Source: Porphyrobacter sp. AAP82 | GTDB lineage: Bacteria > Pseudomonadota > Alphaproteobacteria > Sphingomonadales > Sphingomonadaceae | Length of the DNA stretch: 64,000 bases | Reading direction: 5' to 3' | Assembly (NCBI RefSeq): GCF_000331285.1 | Contig: NZ_ANFX01000030.1 | Span: 1 to 64,000 of the forward strand | In this document: piece after piece, positions 1 to 9,602 of the stretch | How the letters are laid out: the number at the start of each line of letters is the position of its first letter | Position numbering within the stretch: the stretch's first letter is position 1 | Position numbers and translations under genes: made by a program | The notes under the pieces: generated by a model | Seen by the model: the letters and a program-made list of their open reading frames with translations, nothing else | The model's database searches: none | What the model was told of the DNA's origin: nothing

Positions 1-619
<619 letters not shown>

Positions 620-623
<4 letters not shown>

Positions 624-988
624 ACCTGATCCAGCAGATTGAAGCCGAAGAAATCGCCAAGTCCGGCAAGGACATCCCCGAATTCCGCGCCGGCGACACC
701 GTCCGCGTCGGCGTGAAGGTGAAGGAAGGCAACCGCGAGCGTATCCAGGCCTATGAAGGCGTCGTGATCGCCCGCTCGAACCGCGGCATGGGTTCGAACT
801 TCACCGTGCGCAAGATGAGCTTCGGCGAAGGCGTCGAGCGCGTTTTCCCGCTCTACTCGCCGATCGTCGAGAGCATCACCGTGGTCCGCCGCGGCGTGGT
901 GCGCCGCGCCAAGCTCTATTACCTGCGCGGCCGCACCGGCAAGAGCGCGCGTATCGTCGAGCGCAAGGCCTCCGCGCCCAAGGCGTAA
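620..988 (+). CDS. rplS: 50S ribosomal protein bL19
   Basis: bL19 is a structural protein at the 30S-50S interface. The 122-residue product begins [20 protein letters not shown] and carries the family segments [38 protein letters not shown] and [18 protein letters not shown]. Length fits the family (about 115-130). The GTG start at 620 overlaps the trmD stop (GTGA), which implies translational coupling. A factor-independent terminator follows 23 bases after the stop, so this is the last gene of its operon. Confidence 0.97.
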
Positions 989-1011
989 GGCTTCTCGGCC
1001 AGCGAATTGCG

Positions 1012-1042
1012 AAGGGCGGCTCCTGCGGGGGCCGCCCTTTTC
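1012..1042 (+). terminator. Rho-independent terminator after rplS
   Basis: AAGGGCGGC (1012-1020) pairs perfectly with GCCGCCCTT (1031-1039) around a 10-base loop. The stem runs into TTTT at 1038-1041. It is placed just downstream of rplS and upstream of the next gene's leader. Confidence 0.85.
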
Positions 1043-1132
1043 GTTTGCGCCTCTTGCCAAGCATCGTCGTCATTGCGAGGAGCATTGGCCCGCCGCCTTT
1101 CCGGCGATGTGCCATGACGAGGTGAGCTTTGG

Positions 1133-3436
1133 ATGCGTTCGGTTCTTGCTGCGGTTGCCCTTGGTCTTTCGACCTGTCTGACAACGCCGGTCCTGGCGGA
1201 GACCGCCACAATGACTGAAGCGGCCCCCACCCTCAGCTTCGAACGCGTGTTCGCCAGCCCCGGCCTCGATGGCCCCGCGCCGCGCCAGGTGAAGCTTTCG
1301 CCCGATGGCCGCTTCCTCACCCTGCTGAAGAACCGCGCGGATGACCGCGACCGCTATGACCTGTGGGGCTACGACATCGAGACCCGCCAATGGCGGATGC
1401 TGGTGGACTCCGAAAAGCTCGGCTCGGGGCGCGAACTCAGCGAAGACGAGAAGATGCAGCGCGAGCGCGCGCGGGTTGGCAGCCTCAAGGGGATCATCGC
1501 CTACCAGTGGGCGAGCGACGGCGCAGGCGTGCTGGTGCCGCTCGATGGCGACCTGTTTCTGGCGAAGCTCGACGGCATGGTGACGCGCCTGACCGACACC
1601 GAAGGCACCGAACTGAACCCGCAGCTTTCCTCCAAGGGCGGCTTCGTCAGCTTCGTGCGCGACCGGCGGCTGTGGGTCGGCCCGGCCGGCGGGGAAGCGC
1701 AACCCGTCACCCCGGCAGGCGAGGCCGAGACGATCCGCTGGGGCGAGGCCGAATTCGTCGCGCAAGAGGAAATGGCGCGGCTGCAAGGCTATTGGTGGAG
1801 CCCCGAGGACAGCCGCATCGTCGTCCAGCGCACCGACGAGGCGGCGGTCGGCGTCGTCACCCGCGCGGCGATCGGGGCGAAGGGCACCAAGGTGTTCGAC
1901 CAGCGCTATCCTGCCGCCGGCACCGACAACGCGGTGGCCGAGCTGTTCGTGATGAACCCCGATGGGACGGGCAGCGTCAAGGTGGACCTCGGCCTGAACA
2001 TCGACATCTATGTGGCCCGCGTCGACTGGGCGCCCGATGGCAGCGCGATCTATGTCCAGCGGCAGGACCGCGCGCAGACGAGGATCGACATGCTCAAGGT
2101 CGATCCCGCCACGGGCGCGAGCACGATCTGGTTCACCGAAACCGCCGCGCGGCCCGATTACTGGGTCAACCTGTCGGACAATTACCGCTTCCTCAAGGAC
2201 GGCAGCCTGCTGTGGTGGTCTGAGCGCGGCGGCTATGGCCACTTCTACCGCTTCGGCGGCTCCAAGGTTGCCGCGCAAGTGCTTGCAGCCGAAGCGGCGG
2301 GTGAGCCGGTGATCTACAACAACGGCCAGTGGCAGCAGCTCACGCACGGCAGCTCTCCCGCCACCAGCCTTGTGGGTGTCGACGAGGCCGCGGGGACCTT
2401 CACCTATCAGGCGACCGAGGGCGTTCTGACCCAGCAGATCTATCGCGCGCGGCTTGACGGGACGGGGGAGCCCGAACTCCTCACCGATCCCGACTTCACC
2501 AACGCGGCCAGCATGGATGGCGCGGGGCGGCTGCTCTACGTCTCGCGCTCCAGCCCCAATCAGCCGCCGCAGTCCTACCTCGCTGCGCCTGACGGCAGCC
2601 GCGTGGCGTGGATCGAGGAGAACCGGGTCGAGGGCGAGCACCCCTATGCGCCCTTCCTCGCCAGCCATGTGACCCCCGAATACGGCACCATCGCCGCCGA
2701 GGACGGCACGCCGCTCCAGTGGATGATGCTGCGGCCCGAGATGCAGGCCGGCAAGCGCTATCCGGTGTTCTTCGCCCATTATGGCGGGCCCGGGGTGCAG
2801 TTCGTCAGCAAGGGCTGGCAGGGCGCGCTCGCGCAGGCGGTGGTGGACAGGGGCTATATCTACTTCGCGCTCGACAATCGCGGGTCGAACAATCGCGGGG
2901 TGGATTTCGAACAGCCGCTCCACCGCGCGATGGGCGGGGCCGAGGTGCGCGACCAGAAGGCGGGCGCGCTGTTTTTGAAGAGCCTCGACTATGTCGACCC
3001 TGCCAAGATCGCCACCTATGGCTGGTCCTATGGCGGCTATATGACGCTGAAGATGCTCGAGGCCGATCCCGGGCTTTATGCGGCAGGCATCGCGGGCGCG
3101 CCGGTGACGCGCTGGGAGCTTTACGATACCCACTACACCGAACGCTACATGGGCGATCCGCGCGAGGTTCCAGAGGCCTATGAAAAGGCGAGCGCCATCC
3201 CCGATGCCGCCAAGATCGCCGATCCCTTGCTGCTGATCCACGGGATGGCCGATGACAACGTGATCTTCGAGAATTCTTCGGAGCTCATCAGCGTTCTCCA
3301 GGAAAGCAACACCCCCTTCGAGATGATGCTCTACCCCGGCTACACCCACCGCGTCTCGGGCCCCCGGATCGGCCCGCACGTGTGGAACGCGATCTTCCGG
3401 TTCCTCGAGGCGCATGGGGTGACGCCCCACAAGTAA
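1133..3436 (+). CDS. Secreted S9 prolyl oligopeptidase / dipeptidyl peptidase IV family protein
   Basis: This is a serine peptidase of the S9B/S9C type that removes dipeptides or cleaves short peptides, probably in the periplasm. The 767-residue product starts with a signal peptide (a hydrophobic stretch ending VLAET). A beta-propeller region (about residues 60-500) follows, and then an alpha/beta-hydrolase domain. The catalytic triad is visible: Ser632 in GWSYGGYM, Asp707 in HGMADDNV and His739 in GYTHRVSG. Size and spacing match bacterial DPP-IV. It is a single gene between the rplS terminator and asd. Antisense reading frames across it are composition artefacts. Exact substrate preference cannot be read from the sequence. 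Confidence 0.92.
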   Translation: MRSVLAAVALGLSTCLTTPVLAETATMTEAAPTLSFERVFASPGLDGPAPRQVKLSPDGRFLTLLKNRADDRDRYDLWGYDIETRQWRMLVDSEKLGSGRELSEDEKMQRERARVGSLKGIIAYQWASDGAGVLVPLDGDLFLAKLDGMVTRLTDTEGTELNPQLSSKGGFVSFVRDRRLWVGPAGGEAQPVTPAGEAETIRWGEAEFVAQEEMARLQGYWWSPEDSRIVVQRTDEAAVGVVTRAAIGAKGTKVFDQRYPAAGTDNAVAELFVMNPDGTGSVKVDLGLNIDIYVARVDWAPDGSAIYVQRQDRAQTRIDMLKVDPATGASTIWFTETAARPDYWVNLSDNYRFLKDGSLLWWSERGGYGHFYRFGGSKVAAQVLAAEAAGEPVIYNNGQWQQLTHGSSPATSLVGVDEAAGTFTYQATEGVLTQQIYRARLDGTGEPELLTDPDFTNAASMDGAGRLLYVSRSSPNQPPQSYLAAPDGSRVAWIEENRVEGEHPYAPFLASHVTPEYGTIAAEDGTPLQWMMLRPEMQAGKRYPVFFAHYGGPGVQFVSKGWQGALAQAVVDRGYIYFALDNRGSNNRGVDFEQPLHRAMGGAEVRDQKAGALFLKSLDYVDPAKIATYGWSYGGYMTLKMLEADPGLYAAGIAGAPVTRWELYDTHYTERYMGDPREVPEAYEKASAIPDAAKIADPLLLIHGMADDNVIFENSSELISVLQESNTPFEMMLYPGYTHRVSGPRIGPHVWNAIFRFLEAHGVTPHK

Positions 3437-3522
3437 GTATAGGTCTGCGCAAAGACGAATGATGTTGCGCTGAGGGCAACGCACGCTATCTCGCGCCTGC
3501 AAAACCATAGGAGAATGCGCAA

Positions 3523-4548
3523 GTGGGTTACCGGGTGGCAGTGGTCGGGGCGACCGGCAATGTCGGGCGCGAGATGATGCAGGTCCTGGCCGAGCGCGCG
3601 TTCCCGTGCGACGAGGTCGCCGCGGTTGCCTCGCCGCGCTCGACGGGAAGCGAAGTCGAATTCGGCGACACCGGCAAGATGCTCAAGTGCAAGAATATCG
3701 AGCACTTCGACTTTGCCGGCTGGGACATTGCCCTGTTCGCCGCAGGTTCGGGCCCGGCCAAGGAATATGCCCCCAAGGCGGCCGCCGCCGGGTGCGTCGT
3801 GATCGACAATTCCTCGCTCTACCGCATGGACCCCGATGTGCCGCTGGTCGTTCCGGAAGTGAACCCCGATGCGATCGACGGCTACACCGCAAGGAACATC
3901 ATCGCCAACCCCAATTGCTCGACCGCGCAGCTGGTGGTGGCTCTGAAGCCGCTGCATGATGCCGCGACGATCAAGCGCGTGGTGGTCTCGACCTACCAGT
4001 CGACCTCGGGCGCGGGCAAGGCGGGGATGGACGAGCTGTTCGCCCAGAGCCGCGCGATCTTCGTCGGCGATCCGGTCGAGCCGCAGAAGTTCACCAAGCA
4101 GATCGCCTTCAACGTGATCCCGCATATCGATGTCTTCCTCGACGATGGTTCGACCAAGGAAGAATGGAAGATGGTGGTCGAGACCAAGAAGATCCTCGAC
4201 CCCAAGATCAAGCTGACCGCGACCTGCGTGCGCGTGCCGGTGTTTGTCGGCCACTCGGAAGCGGTCAACATCGAGTTCGAGAACGAGCTTTCCGCCGAAT
4301 CCGCGATGGACATCCTGCGCGAGGCCCCCGGGGTGATGCTGATCGACAAGCGCGAGGATGGCGGATACATCACCCCCATCGAATGCGTGGGCGATGCCGC
4401 GACTTTCGTCAGCCGCGTGCGCGAGGACCCGACGGTCGAGAACGGGCTCACCATCTGGGTGGTCTCGGACAACCTCAGGAAGGGCGCGGCCCTGAACGCG
4501 GTGCAGATCGCCGAACTGCTCGGCCGCCGCCACCTCAAGAAGGGCTGA
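3523..4548 (+). CDS. asd: Aspartate-semialdehyde dehydrogenase
   Basis: Asd reduces L-aspartyl-4-phosphate to aspartate semialdehyde with NADPH, at the branch point to lysine/diaminopimelate, threonine and methionine. The 341-residue product opens MGYRVAVVGATGNVGREM, a Rossmann GxTGxxG motif. It has the active-site Cys132 in ANPNCSTAQ and the substrate-binding stretch STYQSTSGAGKAGMDEL. The length is normal. The GTG at 3523 is preceded by a good ribosome site (AGGAGA, 3510-3515), which decides the start. It is followed 11 bases later by a membrane-protein gene, probably in the same transcript. Confidence 0.96.
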   Translation: MGYRVAVVGATGNVGREMMQVLAERAFPCDEVAAVASPRSTGSEVEFGDTGKMLKCKNIEHFDFAGWDIALFAAGSGPAKEYAPKAAAAGCVVIDNSSLYRMDPDVPLVVPEVNPDAIDGYTARNIIANPNCSTAQLVVALKPLHDAATIKRVVVSTYQSTSGAGKAGMDELFAQSRAIFVGDPVEPQKFTKQIAFNVIPHIDVFLDDGSTKEEWKMVVETKKILDPKIKLTATCVRVPVFVGHSEAVNIEFENELSAESAMDILREAPGVMLIDKREDGGYITPIECVGDAATFVSRVREDPTVENGLTIWVVSDNLRKGAALNAVQIAELLGRRHLKKG

Positions 4549-4559
4549 GCGGCGCGCCC

Positions 4560-5165
4560 ATGCCGCCGCTGACCCGTGCGCAGACAGGGATGCTGGCAGC
4601 GGTGGCGCTGGGCATTCCGCTCAGCGCCTGGGGCGCGCTTTATCCATCGAACACCTGGCTTCAGGTCGGCCCCGTGGCGGCGGGGTTGCCCTTTGCGTGG
4701 CGGGCCCTTGCCCGCTCGCCGATCAGCAATGCCTCAGCGGGCTGCATCGCGGCCTTCGTGCTGCTGCATCTGGTGGCGGCGCGGTGGTCCTACAGCTTCG
4801 TGCCCTATGACGTGTGGTTCCCGGCGCTGGCCACCGAGCGCAATCACTTCGACCGCCTCGTCCACTTCGCCTTCGGTGCGCTGGCGATGGCGCCGATGGT
4901 CGAGGGCGGGGTGCGCTACTGGGGCCTCTCGCCGCGCATGGCGCTGATCTTCGCGCTTTTCTTCGTGCTGGCGGTGGGCGGGCTCTACGAGATCTTCGAA
5001 TGGAGCCTGACGCTCGCGCTCGCGCCCGAGGATGCCGGGGCATACAATGGCGAGCAGGGCGACAGGTTTGACGCGCAGAAGGATATGGCGCTAGCTGGGC
5101 TCGGTGCCGTGCTGGTCGCTCCGCTCGTGCGGGGCGCAAGCTGGTGGAAAGGGAATTCGCAATGA
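4560..5165 (+). CDS. DUF2238 (YjdF-like) membrane protein
   Basis: This is a 201-residue integral membrane protein of unknown function. About five to six hydrophobic segments are visible: residues about 8-25, 36-50, 60-75, 100-120, 125-145 and 175-190. Conserved polar residues typical of DUF2238/YjdF lie in ERNHFDRLVHF and GLYEIFEWSL, and the family ending GEQGDRFDAQKDMALAGLGA is present. The ATG at 4560 gives the expected N-terminus; the upstream open frame is a shadow of asd. Its stop overlaps the next gene's ATG (ATGA), so the two are coupled. Confidence 0.8.
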   Translation: MPPLTRAQTGMLAAVALGIPLSAWGALYPSNTWLQVGPVAAGLPFAWRALARSPISNASAGCIAAFVLLHLVAARWSYSFVPYDVWFPALATERNHFDRLVHFAFGALAMAPMVEGGVRYWGLSPRMALIFALFFVLAVGGLYEIFEWSLTLALAPEDAGAYNGEQGDRFDAQKDMALAGLGAVLVAPLVRGASWWKGNSQ

Positions 5166-5728
5166 TCAAGCTCCGGGTTTTCCTCGCGCTCGCTGGCTCT
5201 ATGGCACTGGCGGCGTGCGACCCCGGCGCCGCGCCCGATGCGGCGGCGACGGGCGGGGCGGCGCAGGCCCCGGTTACCGCCAACGCGGTCGAATTGCGCG
5301 CCGACGGGCTCAGCGCGGGCGCGGAAAGCTTCTTCTTCGCCGCCGGCAAGGCCGAGGTCGAAGCCGGGCTCGCCAAGGCACTGGGCGCGGCGCTGCGCAG
5401 CGGGGACAATCCCGAATGCGGGGCCGGGCCGATGAGCTTCACCGACTATGCGGGCGGGCTCACCGCGCATTTCCAGGACGGCAAGCTGGTCGGCTGGAAC
5501 TGGCATCTGCCGCAGGACGGCGACCGCGCGGCAAGCGGCACGGTTGCGCTCGCCGGCAAGGTCCAGCTCGGCGCCCCGCGCACGGCGGTGGAGGCCGCAC
5601 AAGGGTTCGCCATGGTCGACGGCAGCACGCTGGGCGAGGAATTCACGCTCGGCGACAAGCTCGGCGGGTTCATCACCGGGGACCGGGTGGAGATGCTCTA
5701 CGCCGGGACCCAGTGCTTCTTCCGCTGA
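5162..5728 (+). CDS. Putative lipoprotein, function unknown
   Basis: A 188-residue protein with a lipoprotein signal: MIKLRVFLALAGSMALAAC, with the lipobox LAAC and Asp at +2 after the cysteine. An Ala/Gly/Pro linker and a soluble domain follow, with motifs such as AFGAGPMSF-like GAGPMSFTDYAGG and HFQDGKLVGWNWHL. No named family is recognised with confidence. An ATGA overlap with the DUF2238 gene suggests coupled expression. An upstream ATG at 5144 would destroy the signal peptide and is less likely. Confidence 0.75.
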   Translation: MIKLRVFLALAGSMALAACDPGAAPDAAATGGAAQAPVTANAVELRADGLSAGAESFFFAAGKAEVEAGLAKALGAALRSGDNPECGAGPMSFTDYAGGLTAHFQDGKLVGWNWHLPQDGDRAASGTVALAGKVQLGAPRTAVEAAQGFAMVDGSTLGEEFTLGDKLGGFITGDRVEMLYAGTQCFFR

Positions 5729-5743
5729 TTATTCGGCCAACCT

Positions 5744-7336
5744 CTACTCGGACAGCGCCACGGGCCCGGCCGGCCGCAGGTTGCGCCGCATCAGCAGCGC
5801 GAGCGGCGCGGCGGCGAGCGTGATCCACATCATCAGCCAGAAATCGTCGACATAGGCGATCATCGCCGCCTGGCGGTTCACCTCGGCATCGATGAGGCTC
5901 ATCGCCGTGTCGCCGAGCACCTGGAAGCGGTCGGTGGCCGAGAAATCGACAAGGCTTCCGGTCGCCGCAGTGATGTTGCCGCCAAGGTCCTCGTGGCTCG
6001 TCTGGATGTTGCGCGCGAGCAGCACCGTCATCCACGCGATCCCCGCCGATGCGCCCAGCGAGCGGAACAGGTTGAGAAGGCTCGATCCGTCGGTGCGCAG
6101 GGCCGGGCTGAGGGTCGCAAAGGCGCTCACCTGCAAGGGGATGAAGACGAGGCCCATGCCAAGGCCCTGAAGCAAGCCGCTGACGATGACGTGCACCGCA
6201 TCCACCTCGAGCGACCAGTGCGCCATCTGCCACAGCGAGTAAGCGCAGATCAGGAAGCCGCTTGCCACCACGGGCCGGGCATCGACCCCGCGGCGCATCA
6301 AAAGCCCGGAGACCTGCATCGAGACCAGAATGCCGACGCCGCGCGGCATCAGCACCATGCCGGTGTCGATCACGCCGTAGCCGAACAGGTTCTGGAGCAT
6401 CGGCGGCAGCAGCGCCATCACCGCGAACATCACGATCCCGATGACGATCATGAAGCCAAGCGCGATGGCGAAGTTGCGGTCGGCGAAGAGCTTGCGGTCG
6501 AACATCGGGGCGCGCGCGGTGGCGAAGTGGATCACCACCATCCACGTCGCCGACAGCACCAGGATGAGGTAGACCCAGATTTCGCCCGAGGCGAGCCAGT
6601 CCTCCTGCTGCCCGCGGTCGAGCATCAGCTGGAACGCGGCAAGCGCGACGGCGAGCAGGATGAAACCGGGCAGGTCGAAGCGCCGTTCGCGCTGCGGCCG
6701 CGTCGGCAGATAGGCGATGAGGATCGCCAGCGAGGCAAGACCGATGGGCAGGTTCACGAAGAACACCCAGCGCCAGTTGGCGGTCTTGGTCAGCCAGCCG
6801 CCGAGGATGGGACCGAGGATCGGGCCGATCATGATCCCCATCCCCCACACCGCCATGATCTGCGGATGGCGCGAGGGGCGAGTGGCGTCGAGCATGAAGG
6901 ACTGCGAAAGCGGCGCGATGAAGGCTCCGGCCACGCCTTGCATGGCGCGGAAGGCGACCATCTCCTCGAGGCTCTGGGCGATCCCGCACAGCATCGAGGC
7001 AAGGATGAACCCCGCAACCGAGCCGATGAACAGGAACCGCGCCCCGATCCGGTCGGCGAGCCACCCGGTCAGCGGCAGGGCCACGGCCGAGGCGATGATG
7101 TAGCTCGTCAGCACCCAGGTGATGGTATCGACGGTCGCCCCGAGCGAGGATTGCATGTGGGGCAGGGCAACATTGGCGATGGTGGTGTCGAGAATTTGCA
7201 GGAGCGATGCGGCCATCACGCCGACGATCATCAGCGGGTAATTGCCGCTTTCGAGCTCGGCCACATCGGGCCGTGCGGGAGGCGCCGGGGCGGGGGGATG
7301 GCCGGCACCAGGCGCGGCGGCGGCGCTGCTCGCCAT
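5744..7336 (-). CDS. DHA2-family MFS drug efflux transporter (EmrB/QacA type)
   Basis: This inner-membrane proton antiporter is expected to export hydrophobic toxic compounds through a tripartite pump with the adjacent HlyD-type adaptor. At 530 residues it fits the 14-helix DHA2 family. The first helix contains MIVGVMAASLLQILDTTIANVALP, whose motif LDTTIANVALP is characteristic (motif D1). It is followed by WVLTSYIIASAVALPLTG and the motif-A-like loop WLADRIGAR. The gene begins two bases after the adaptor gene and is the last of a marR-emrA-emrB operon. An outer-membrane TolC partner is not in the window. Confidence 0.93.
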   Translation of the reverse strand: MASSAAAAPGAGHPPAPAPPARPDVAELESGNYPLMIVGVMAASLLQILDTTIANVALPHMQSSLGATVDTITWVLTSYIIASAVALPLTGWLADRIGARFLFIGSVAGFILASMLCGIAQSLEEMVAFRAMQGVAGAFIAPLSQSFMLDATRPSRHPQIMAVWGMGIMIGPILGPILGGWLTKTANWRWVFFVNLPIGLASLAILIAYLPTRPQRERRFDLPGFILLAVALAAFQLMLDRGQQEDWLASGEIWVYLILVLSATWMVVIHFATARAPMFDRKLFADRNFAIALGFMIVIGIVMFAVMALLPPMLQNLFGYGVIDTGMVLMPRGVGILVSMQVSGLLMRRGVDARPVVASGFLICAYSLWQMAHWSLEVDAVHVIVSGLLQGLGMGLVFIPLQVSAFATLSPALRTDGSSLLNLFRSLGASAGIAWMTVLLARNIQTSHEDLGGNITAATGSLVDFSATDRFQVLGDTAMSLIDAEVNRQAAMIAYVDDFWLMMWITLAAAPLALLMRRNLRPAGPVALSE

Positions 7337-7337
7337 G

Positions 7338-8426
7338 TCAGTTCTTCGCAGCGCCGCTTGCCGTGAACACCGTCACCTCGGCGGAAAGGCCGGCGATCAA
7401 CCGGCGCGGGCTCGTCCCTTCGAGCGCGATCCGCACCGGCACGCGCTGCGTGACCTTGACCCAGTTGCCGGTCGCGTTCTGCGCCGGGAGCACCGAGAAT
7501 TCCGCGCCCGTCCCCGCGCCGATGCTGGCGACGCGGCCCATGAGCACCAGATCGGGATAGGCATCGAAGCGCACCTCGGCGCGCTGGCCGACCGCCATGT
7601 CGGCAAGATCGGTCTCCTTGAAGTTCGCCTCGGCATAGGTCGATCCGACACGCACCAGCGTGAGCACGGGCAGGTTGGGGACGACCTGCTGGCCGGTCTG
7701 CAAACGGTCGGCCTGGGCGATGCGGCCGGCGGCGGGGCTGCGCACCTCGGTGCGGCGCAGCGAGAGCCGGGCATTGGCGCGGCGCGCCTCGGCGGCGGCG
7801 ACTTCGGGATTGACGCCGGGGACGGCGGGGCCGCTGGCAAGCCGCGCACGGGCTTCGCGCTGGCGGTCCTCGGCCTGGCGGACGCGCTCGCGCGCCTGCA
7901 CCACGGCCTGCTCGGCCGCCTCGTAATCGGCCTTGGTCGAAAAGCCCTTGTCGCGCAGCGCCTTGACGCGCTCGAAGCGGGCCTGCGCGAATCCCACGTC
8001 GCTGCGCGCGGCGGCGATATCGGTGCCGGTGAGGTCGGCATCGCTCTGGAGGGCGATGACATTGGCCTGCGCGCCGGCGATCGCGGCATCGGCCTCGGCG
8101 ATCTGCAAGCGGAACGGTTCGGGATCGATGCGGAACAGCAGTTGGCCCGCCTCGACATCATCGCCGTCCTTCACCAGCACCTCGGCAATCGGCCCGCCGA
8201 CTTCGGCGCTGACCGAGATCATGTCCTGTTTGATATAGGCATTGTCGGTCGAGACCTTGCCTTCGAGGCTCTGCCAGTAGAGCCATCCCCCGGCCGCCAG
8301 CATCAGCGGGACGATCAGCATCAATGCCCATCGGCCCCACGGGCGGCGGGTCCGGGCATCGGCGGGCGCGGCGAGGGGGGTTGCGCTTGCTGTTCCGGGG
8401 GCGCGGGCGGGATCGGCTTCAGCCAT
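7338..8426 (-). CDS. HlyD/EmrA-family membrane fusion protein
   Basis: This is the periplasmic adaptor of a tripartite efflux pump. The 362-residue form starting at 8426 has a short cytoplasmic tail and one transmembrane segment (LMLIVPLMLAAGGWLYW, about residues 38-54). After it come the biotinyl-lipoyl segment VSTDNAYIKQDMISVSAEVGGPI, a long alpha-helical hairpin rich in Ala/Arg/Gln, and the second half-motif ADRLQTGQQVVPNLPVL. The start at 8426 (MAEADPARAP) gives an 8-base overlap with the marR stop. The longer open frame upstream is not needed. Confidence 0.9.
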   Translation of the reverse strand: MAEADPARAPGTASATPLAAPADARTRRPWGRWALMLIVPLMLAAGGWLYWQSLEGKVSTDNAYIKQDMISVSAEVGGPIAEVLVKDGDDVEAGQLLFRIDPEPFRLQIAEADAAIAGAQANVIALQSDADLTGTDIAAARSDVGFAQARFERVKALRDKGFSTKADYEAAEQAVVQARERVRQAEDRQREARARLASGPAVPGVNPEVAAAEARRANARLSLRRTEVRSPAAGRIAQADRLQTGQQVVPNLPVLTLVRVGSTYAEANFKETDLADMAVGQRAEVRFDAYPDLVLMGRVASIGAGTGAEFSVLPAQNATGNWVKVTQRVPVRIALEGTSPRRLIAGLSAEVTVFTASGAAKN

Positions 8427-8868
8427 GGAGGGCCTCGGGTTGGGGATGGCGGGCGGCAAGGATGTTGGCGGCAATCCTCTCGAGCATCTGCGCAAACAGC
8501 GCGCGTTCGGCAGAATCGAAGCCGTCGAGCATGTCTTCGGTCATCCCCTCGATGCTTTCGCGCAGGCGGGTGACGATCCCGCGGCTCTTGTCGGTGAGGT
8601 GGAGGATCCGCGCGCGGCGGTCGGCAGGATCGGCCTGGCGTTCGATCCAGCCAGCCTCCTCCAGCCGGTCGACGATGCGGGTGAGGGTGATCGGTTCAAT
8701 CTCGAGCCGTTCGGCATAGAAGGCCTGGTTTTCCGACGGGTGGCGTGCGAGCGCGAGCAGCAGCCGCGCCTGCGGGCCGGTGAGGCCGAGACCGCGCACC
8801 CGTTCATCGAACAGGCGGCGCAGCTGGCGCGAATTGTCGGCGAGTCGGTAACCGGTCTCGATACTCAT
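8419..8868 (-). CDS. MarR-family transcriptional regulator of the efflux operon
   Basis: A 149-residue winged-helix repressor. The family order is clear: RLADNSRQLRRLFDERVRGLGL, QARLLLALARHPSENQ, the recognition helix LEIEPITLTRIVDRLEEAGW and the wing RQADPADRRARILHLT. The ATG at 8868 (MSIETGYR) fits the usual N-terminus; upstream Met codons would lie inside the palindromic operator. It is the first gene of the operon and overlaps the adaptor gene. Autoregulation through the palindrome directly in front of its start is the natural inference. The ligand is unknown. Confidence 0.9.
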   Translation of the reverse strand: MSIETGYRLADNSRQLRRLFDERVRGLGLTGPQARLLLALARHPSENQAFYAERLEIEPITLTRIVDRLEEAGWIERQADPADRRARILHLTDKSRGIVTRLRESIEGMTEDMLDGFDSAERALFAQMLERIAANILAARHPQPEALHG

Positions 8869-8873
8869 GCGTG

Positions 8874-8895
8874 CACTTATAATAAGTGTGCTTAT
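8874..8895. promoter_or_regulatory. Probable MarR operator: two overlapping palindromes
   Basis: CACTTAT-A-ATAAGTG (8874-8888) is a perfect 15-bp palindrome. It overlaps a second inverted repeat ATAAG-TGTG-CTTAT (8882-8895). Both sit on the proposed minus-strand promoter, 6 bases in front of the marR start, in a distinctly AT-rich patch. Position, symmetry and length match MarR binding sites. The same bases could also affect the plus-strand gene at 8946, since TATAAT occurs at 8878-8883. Confidence 0.7.
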
Positions 8896-8904
8896 CATAT
8901 TCAA
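8876..8904 (-). promoter_or_regulatory. Candidate sigma-70 promoter of the marR efflux operon
   Basis: On the minus strand TTGAAT (8904-8899) is separated by 17 bases from TATAAG (8881-8876). Transcription would begin about at the A of the marR ATG (8868), giving a very short or leaderless mRNA. The -10 hexamer lies inside the palindromic operator, so repressor binding would block RNA polymerase. Confidence 0.5.
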
Positions 8905-8945
8905 GCAGGCTGGCCCCCCGCGTGGAAGCGCGCTAGCACGGGCGC

Positions 8946-9602
8946 ATGACGCTCCATGCCGACCTGTTCTTCAGCTTCCGCTCGCCCTATTCCTACCTCG
9001 CCGTCGGGCGCTACCGTCAGATGTGCGAGGAATATGACCTGACGATCGGCTTGCGCACCGTGTGGCCGATCGCCATCCGCGATCCTTCGATCCTGTTCAC
9101 CGGCAGCCCGGCTGTCGGGCGCTATATCTTCATCGACGCCGCCCGCAGCGCGCAGATGCTCGGCATCCCCTATCGCTGGCCGCGCCCCGATCCGGTGGTG
9201 CAGAACCTGATGACGCGCGAGATCGCTGCCGATCAGCCGCACATCTACCGGTTGTGCCGCATCGGGCAGGCGGCCGAGCGGACCGGGCGGGGCCTTGCCT
9301 TTGCGCACGAGGTGGCGAGCCTGATCTGGTCGGGCACGGTCGATGACTGGCACGAGGGCGATCACCTCGCCGGCGCGGCCGCGCGCGCAGGGCTCGATTT
9401 CGCGGCTTTGGAGGCCGAAGCCGCTGACGATGCGGCGGCGCTCGATGCCGAGATCGAAGCCAACCAGTCCGCGCTCGAGGCGGCGGGCCACTGGGGCGTG
9501 CCCACACTGGTGTTCGAAGGCGAGCCCTTCTTCGGCCAGGACCGCATCGCCATGGCGCAGTGGCGGATGGAGCAGAACGGGCTCGCGCGCCGTGACGCCT
9601 GA
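8946..9602 (+). CDS. 2-hydroxychromene-2-carboxylate isomerase-like DsbA-fold protein
   Basis: A kappa-GST/DsbA-like protein of 218 residues. The glutathione-site signature DLFFSFRSPYSYLAVGRY at the N-terminus carries Ser in place of a CxxC pair. The C-terminal motif GHWGVPTLVFEGEPFFGQDRI is typical of the HCCA isomerase family, which isomerises an aromatic degradation intermediate with glutathione. Whether this member takes naphthalene-pathway substrates is unknown: no other aromatic catabolic gene lies nearby. Its 3' end overlaps the following hydrolase by 11 bases, implying a shared transcript. The MarR operator region lies upstream. Confidence 0.85.
   Translation: MTLHADLFFSFRSPYSYLAVGRYRQMCEEYDLTIGLRTVWPIAIRDPSILFTGSPAVGRYIFIDAARSAQMLGIPYRWPRPDPVVQNLMTREIAADQPHIYRLCRIGQAAERTGRGLAFAHEVASLIWSGTVDDWHEGDHLAGAAARAGLDFAALEAEAADDAAALDAEIEANQSALEAAGHWGVPTLVFEGEPFFGQDRIAMAQWRMEQNGLARRDA

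Noticed and set aside
1070..3508. Minus-strand open frame of about 810 codons antisense to the S9 peptidase
   Set aside because: High-GC codon bias leaves the antisense frame open. The product is His/Arg/Gly-rich low-complexity sequence without family motifs, and the sense protein is clearly real.
5993..7366. Plus-strand open frame opposite the MFS transporter
   Set aside because: Antisense to a clear membrane transporter. The protein is low-complexity and charged, without motifs.
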